Below are positions 61,311 through 64,000 of a stretch of DNA of 64,000 nucleotides, one piece after another (the stretch's first letter is position 1; the number at the start of each line of letters is the position of its first letter). Below the pieces are notes generated by a model that did no database searches, was not told the DNA's origin, and worked only from the letters and a program-made list of their open reading frames with translations. The translations under genes were made by a program, and so were the position numbers. Source of the stretch: JAPOXR01 sp964291445 (GTDB taxonomy: Bacteria; Pseudomonadota; Alphaproteobacteria; Rhodobacterales; Rhodobacteraceae); the NCBI GenBank assembly GCA_964291445.2, contig OZ219862.1:930001-994000 (forward strand), written 5' to 3'.

Positions 61311-61840
61311 GCGTTCTTCCATCTGGGCGCTGCATTGCGCGCCGACCGGCATGTCGATTCCACGCAGGAAGCACAGCTTGCCGGTACAGATCTGGACGCC
61401 TCGGATTTCGAGCAATATTCCCCCTCATGGACTACGCTGTCGGAACGCCGACCCTGTTTCCGCAAAATTCTCCCGTCAATGAGTCGGATTGCCGCCAGCA
61501 CCGCATGGCAAGGCTCACGGGGCGCAAACTTGTCGATTCTCGGTCTTGATGCATCAAATGCAGGAATATCCATCAGGTCAGACGAATCCCGATACCCGCT
61601 TCACGAATTTGGACGTCATCACTTCGGGACGGGTCTGCCAACCGCACCGCACGGACATTTTCCTGTTCTCGGCCGGACGGCAATGCTTACCTCGCCACCC
61701 GGATGGACCGGTCGAGGCAAGGGCTGGCAGGTGGGCAAGGCAGCCAGCGACACGGACATGGCACCTCCCGGTCACTGGCCATCCGATCGTCCCGCCCTGG
61801 TCGAGTTGCATGCCCTGATGTCGCGGGATGCGAACCTGCT
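61311..61840. other. Stretch without a recognised gene
   Basis: About 530 bases between the permease stump and the PanB-like gene. A minus-strand frame around 61400-61570 reads in a protein-like way (FAPREPCHAVLAAIRLIDGR, ILRKQGRRSDSVVHEGEY), but I cannot assign it and it has no good end. It may be the inserted DNA that replaced the transporter genes. Confidence 0.4.
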
Positions 61841-62665
61841 TCATCCCGACCTTTCCAGTTTCTCGAGGAACCCGTCCATTTCACGAGTGTCCATGGCCAC
61901 CGTTTCAGCCTCGCCGGGGAAGCTTCCATCCTGCGCAGCCTCCCGGAATGCCCGCACCGCGGCAATCCGTTCCGCCTTGATCTGCTCGTGGAGTCGGTGC
62001 AGGTTGCCGAACGCCCGCGAATGCCTGGGCAGGTATTCCTGTTCGCCGCAAATGTCGTTCATGAACAAATAGTCGACGTCGCCGCCCGGGCCCGAACCGA
62101 GAGACACGGTAATGATGCTGGTACGCTTGCTGATTTCGGCAAGAACCGGCCCGGGAATGACCTCGGCCTCGACCATGACGCCGCCAGCCTCCTCGAGGCG
62201 CTTGAACTTGCGGTAGAGCTCGAATGCCTCATCGGCGGTCCTGCCGATGGCGCGAAGCCCATCGGTCCAGGTGGATTTGCGCGGAACAAGCCCGAGATGG
62301 CCCATCACGGGAATGTCTTCTTCGGCAAGGGTTCGCACCACTTTCATGCTCCTCGCCGTCATGATGGCATCGGCGCCATCGGCCAGGGCGCCGAGGGCTG
62401 CACGCAGAAAGTCGTCGGCGGTGGCGAAGTCCGGGATGCCGATGGCCGCAGTCATGAAGATCGAGGATGAGCCCTCGCGAACGGCCCTGACATTCTGGAA
62501 GTTGCCGATTGCCATGTCGATGCCGGCCGCTTCGGCGGCGGCGGCTTCATCGGCGGTGTTGGCTGTGACCTGGGTCCATTTGCGGGACCCCTTCGCGGCC
62601 TGCATGCCGGCGATGGTGACGGTGCGCTCGGCCGGTTGGGCCGTCCAGGTGTAGACGCGTTTCAT
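61841..62665 (-). CDS. Ketopantoate hydroxymethyltransferase (PanB)-like protein, divergent
   Basis: 274 residues of a phosphoenolpyruvate mutase/PanB-like TIM barrel. The best match is MGHLGLVPRKSTWTDGLRAI followed by EAGGVMVEAEVIPGPVLAEI, at the places where PanB has its MGHxGLTPQ and catalytic Glu (here EAEV) segments. The metal-binding segment normally seen as VVGDSLGM appears instead as IDMAIGNF, and the second Asp region is DGADAIMT. The altered ligands suggest a paralogue with another substrate rather than the pantothenate enzyme. Its downstream neighbourhood has no panC. The desaturase gene ends 18 bp upstream, so the two may be co-transcribed. Confidence 0.65.
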   Translation of the reverse strand: MKRVYTWTAQPAERTVTIAGMQAAKGSRKWTQVTANTADEAAAAEAAGIDMAIGNFQNVRAVREGSSSIFMTAAIGIPDFATADDFLRAALGALADGADAIMTARSMKVVRTLAEEDIPVMGHLGLVPRKSTWTDGLRAIGRTADEAFELYRKFKRLEEAGGVMVEAEVIPGPVLAEISKRTSIITVSLGSGPGGDVDYLFMNDICGEQEYLPRHSRAFGNLHRLHEQIKAERIAAVRAFREAAQDGSFPGEAETVAMDTREMDGFLEKLERSG

Positions 62666-62683
62666 CGGGGTTCCTCCCAGGGT

Positions 62684-63760
62684 TTACTCGGTTGCATCGG
62701 CAGCAACTTCGTGTCCGGACCACAGATAGGGTCGCGCCGTCGATGGCAGGTCGCGTACCAGGAAATGCTCGGGATCCTTCATTTGCCGGACCAGCACCGG
62801 AACGGCCTCGCGAATGGCCTGCCAGGTCGAGGTGTTGGGCGCGGGCAGGTCGTGCTTGATGCATTCATGCAGTTCCGGAAGCTTGTGGTAGGGCACCATC
62901 GTGAACATGTGGTGCTCGATGTGGTAGTTCATGTTCCAGTAGATGAACCGGCTGATCGGGTTCATCAACAACGTCCGGCTGTTCAGCCGGTGGTCGATGA
63001 CGTTGTCGGCCAACGCCGCGTGCTGAAGAATTCCGGTAATCGTCATGTGCCAGGCGCCGTACATTCGCGGCAGGCCAATCACCATCAATGGCAGGATCGA
63101 CCCCATCCAGAGAGCAAGGCCGGCGGTGGCGACATAGATCGCCAACCAGATTCGGGCCACGGCGATGGCGGCCGACCATTCGGCCTCGGGCACATACTCC
63201 CTTTCCTCCGCCGTCAGGCGGCCTGATGCCAGCTGGATCATTGACCTGAACGCCAGTGGAATGTCGACAAGGCCGAAGAGATTGGCCAGCATCTTGGACA
63301 GGTTCGGTGGACGCCGGGCCAGGATTTGCGGATCCCGCCCCACGATCGTGGTGTCGGTGTGGTGGCGGGCATGGCCGTATTTCCAGATGACCGGGTTCCG
63401 CATGATCATGAAACAGGCGAGTTGGTACACGGCATCGTTCATCCAGCGGGTCTTGAATGCGGTGCCGTGACCGCATTCATGCCAGCGGCTGTCGGTGGAG
63501 GAGCCGTAGAGCACGCCATAGGCCAGCCAGAACGGCGCCGACCACCAGGACGGCCAGAACCAAATCGCGATTCCGGCAAGTCCGGCGAGTGCCGCCAGCC
63601 AGACCAGCGTGTCCCGGATCGCCGGTCCGTCCGAGCGCTTCATCAGTTCTTTCATCGTCCTGCGCGGAATGTCGGTGGCGTACCAGTTGGCGCCGGCCAG
63701 TCCGGTCTCGACGGCGCGCTTCCCGTCCTTGCCCAGCAGGCTGTAGTCCCGTTGGTCCAA
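62684..63760 (-). CDS. Fatty acid desaturase-like integral membrane di-iron protein
   Basis: About 359 residues from a TTG at 63760 (LDQRDYSLLGKDGKRAVETG). The frame is open to an ATG at 63880, but the added N-terminus is basic and unconserved in look, and that ATG lies 2 bp from the divergent regulator start. Three His boxes bind the di-iron centre: HECGHGT (about 115), HARHH (about 152) and NYHIEHHMF (about 280). Four membrane segments alternate with them. The family oxidises acyl chains or other hydrophobic substrates, so a hydroxylase or ketolase is also possible. It pairs with the PanB-like gene and is divergent from a LacI-type regulator. Confidence 0.88.
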   Translation of the reverse strand: MDQRDYSLLGKDGKRAVETGLAGANWYATDIPRRTMKELMKRSDGPAIRDTLVWLAALAGLAGIAIWFWPSWWSAPFWLAYGVLYGSSTDSRWHECGHGTAFKTRWMNDAVYQLACFMIMRNPVIWKYGHARHHTDTTIVGRDPQILARRPPNLSKMLANLFGLVDIPLAFRSMIQLASGRLTAEEREYVPEAEWSAAIAVARIWLAIYVATAGLALWMGSILPLMVIGLPRMYGAWHMTITGILQHAALADNVIDHRLNSRTLLMNPISRFIYWNMNYHIEHHMFTMVPYHKLPELHECIKHDLPAPNTSTWQAIREAVPVLVRQMKDPEHFLVRDLPSTARPYLWSGHEVAADATE

Positions 63761-63882
63761 CTGGCATCGTCCCTTGCCGCCTGCCGGAGAAAATAGCAGG
63801 ACCCGGCAACGCGGCAAGACAGGCATATCCATTTTTATCAAAAACTTTCCATTTGTTTGCACATTCGGATAGATTTTCATCC
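63761..63882. promoter_or_regulatory. Divergent promoter region between desaturase and LacI-type regulator
   Basis: This A/T-rich stretch (notably 63830-63880, far lower in GC than its surroundings) separates the preferred desaturase start from the LacI-type ATG. It should hold both promoters and the regulator's operator. I see no unambiguous LacI-style palindrome. Confidence 0.4.
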
Positions 63883-64000
63883 ATGACGAGCCATGTGAAA
63901 CGACCCACCATGGCCGATATCGCCGCCCGGGCCGGTGTCGGCATCGCCACGGTGGACCGTGTCCTGACCGGACGCAGAAAGGTCCGCGAGGAAAACGCCC
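63883..64000 (+). CDS. LacI family transcriptional regulator, N-terminal part
   Basis: 39 residues before the window ends. MADIAARAGVGIATVDRVL and TGRRKVREENA are the LacI-type helix-turn-helix and start of the hinge region. The family usually senses a small ligand through a periplasmic-binding-like domain. It is divergent from the desaturase/PanB-like pair, so control of that pair and of itself is likely. The ligand domain is outside the window. Confidence 0.9.
   Translation, partial: MTSHVKRPTMADIAARAGVGIATVDRVLTGRRKVREENA

Noticed and set aside
61400..61573. Possible transposase scrap (FAPREPCHAVLAAIRLIDGR)
   Set aside because: It sounds protein-like, but I could not match it to a defined transposase motif order, so no mobile element is claimed.

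Overview
The window looks like a GC-rich alphaproteobacterial chromosome. The main evidence is a complete dcw (division and cell wall) cluster on the minus strand in the usual alphaproteobacterial order: mraZ-rsmH-ftsL-ftsI-murE-murF-mraY-murD-ftsW-murG-murC-murB-ddl-ftsQ-ftsA-ftsZ-lpxC-bamD-recN. Other support comes from aerobic cobaltochelatase genes (cobS, cobT), a hisB-hisH-hisA-hisF-hisE operon and the DAP-type murE. I cannot name a genus. The many gene remnants, toxin-antitoxin pairs and a restriction locus suggest a genome with active exchange and local decay. A host-associated lifestyle is only a guess.

Layout. 1-4.0 kb is a decaying accessory zone: the start of an M81 (MlrC-like) gene, an oligopeptide ABC ATPase fragment, an RpiR regulator with a RidA gene, an IS5-like transposase remnant, a frameshifted phage-type integrase and a truncated AlbA_2 gene. 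4.4-9.1 kb (+) holds cobS-cobT and an Xaa-Pro aminopeptidase. 9.2-31.8 kb (-) is the dcw cluster with lpxC, bamD and recN. Most junctions are short overlaps (GTGA, ATGA, TAATG, TGATG), so the genes are probably translationally coupled. 32.3-36.0 kb (-) holds the Mrp/ApbC Fe-S carrier and a UvrD-like helicase.

35.7-39.7 kb is structurally unusual. A 1,360-bp direct repeat (the 5' end of the helicase gene, the shared promoter region and the 5' end of the pyruvate carboxylase gene) is present twice, flanking 1,348 bp that carry an mntA-hepT (type VII) toxin-antitoxin pair. Each flanking gene keeps one full copy and one broken copy. This is the signature of a small circle integrating by single-crossover homologous recombination, or of an assembly error. 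The full pyruvate carboxylase and a TerC-family gene follow.

43.3-45.0 kb has tRNA-Gly(GCC), then a hipBA-type module with three evenly spaced palindromic operators and a frameshift in hipA. 45.3-49.9 kb (+) holds a DMT transporter, the his operon and a PPOX-family gene. 50.0-59.8 kb (-) is a composite type I restriction-modification locus, hsdM-hsdS-(HTH/ImmA peptidase)-(DUF4411 PIN-like)-hsdS remnant-GIY-YIG/DUF4357 nuclease-hsdR, followed by a Uma2 gene. Most of its junctions overlap. 60-64 kb holds a branched-chain amino acid type binding protein with a permease stump, a divergent PanB-like enzyme, a fatty acid desaturase-like membrane protein and the start of a divergent LacI-family regulator.

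The best candidates for something new are the composite restriction locus, the repeat-flanked mntA-hepT island and the triple-operator hip module.
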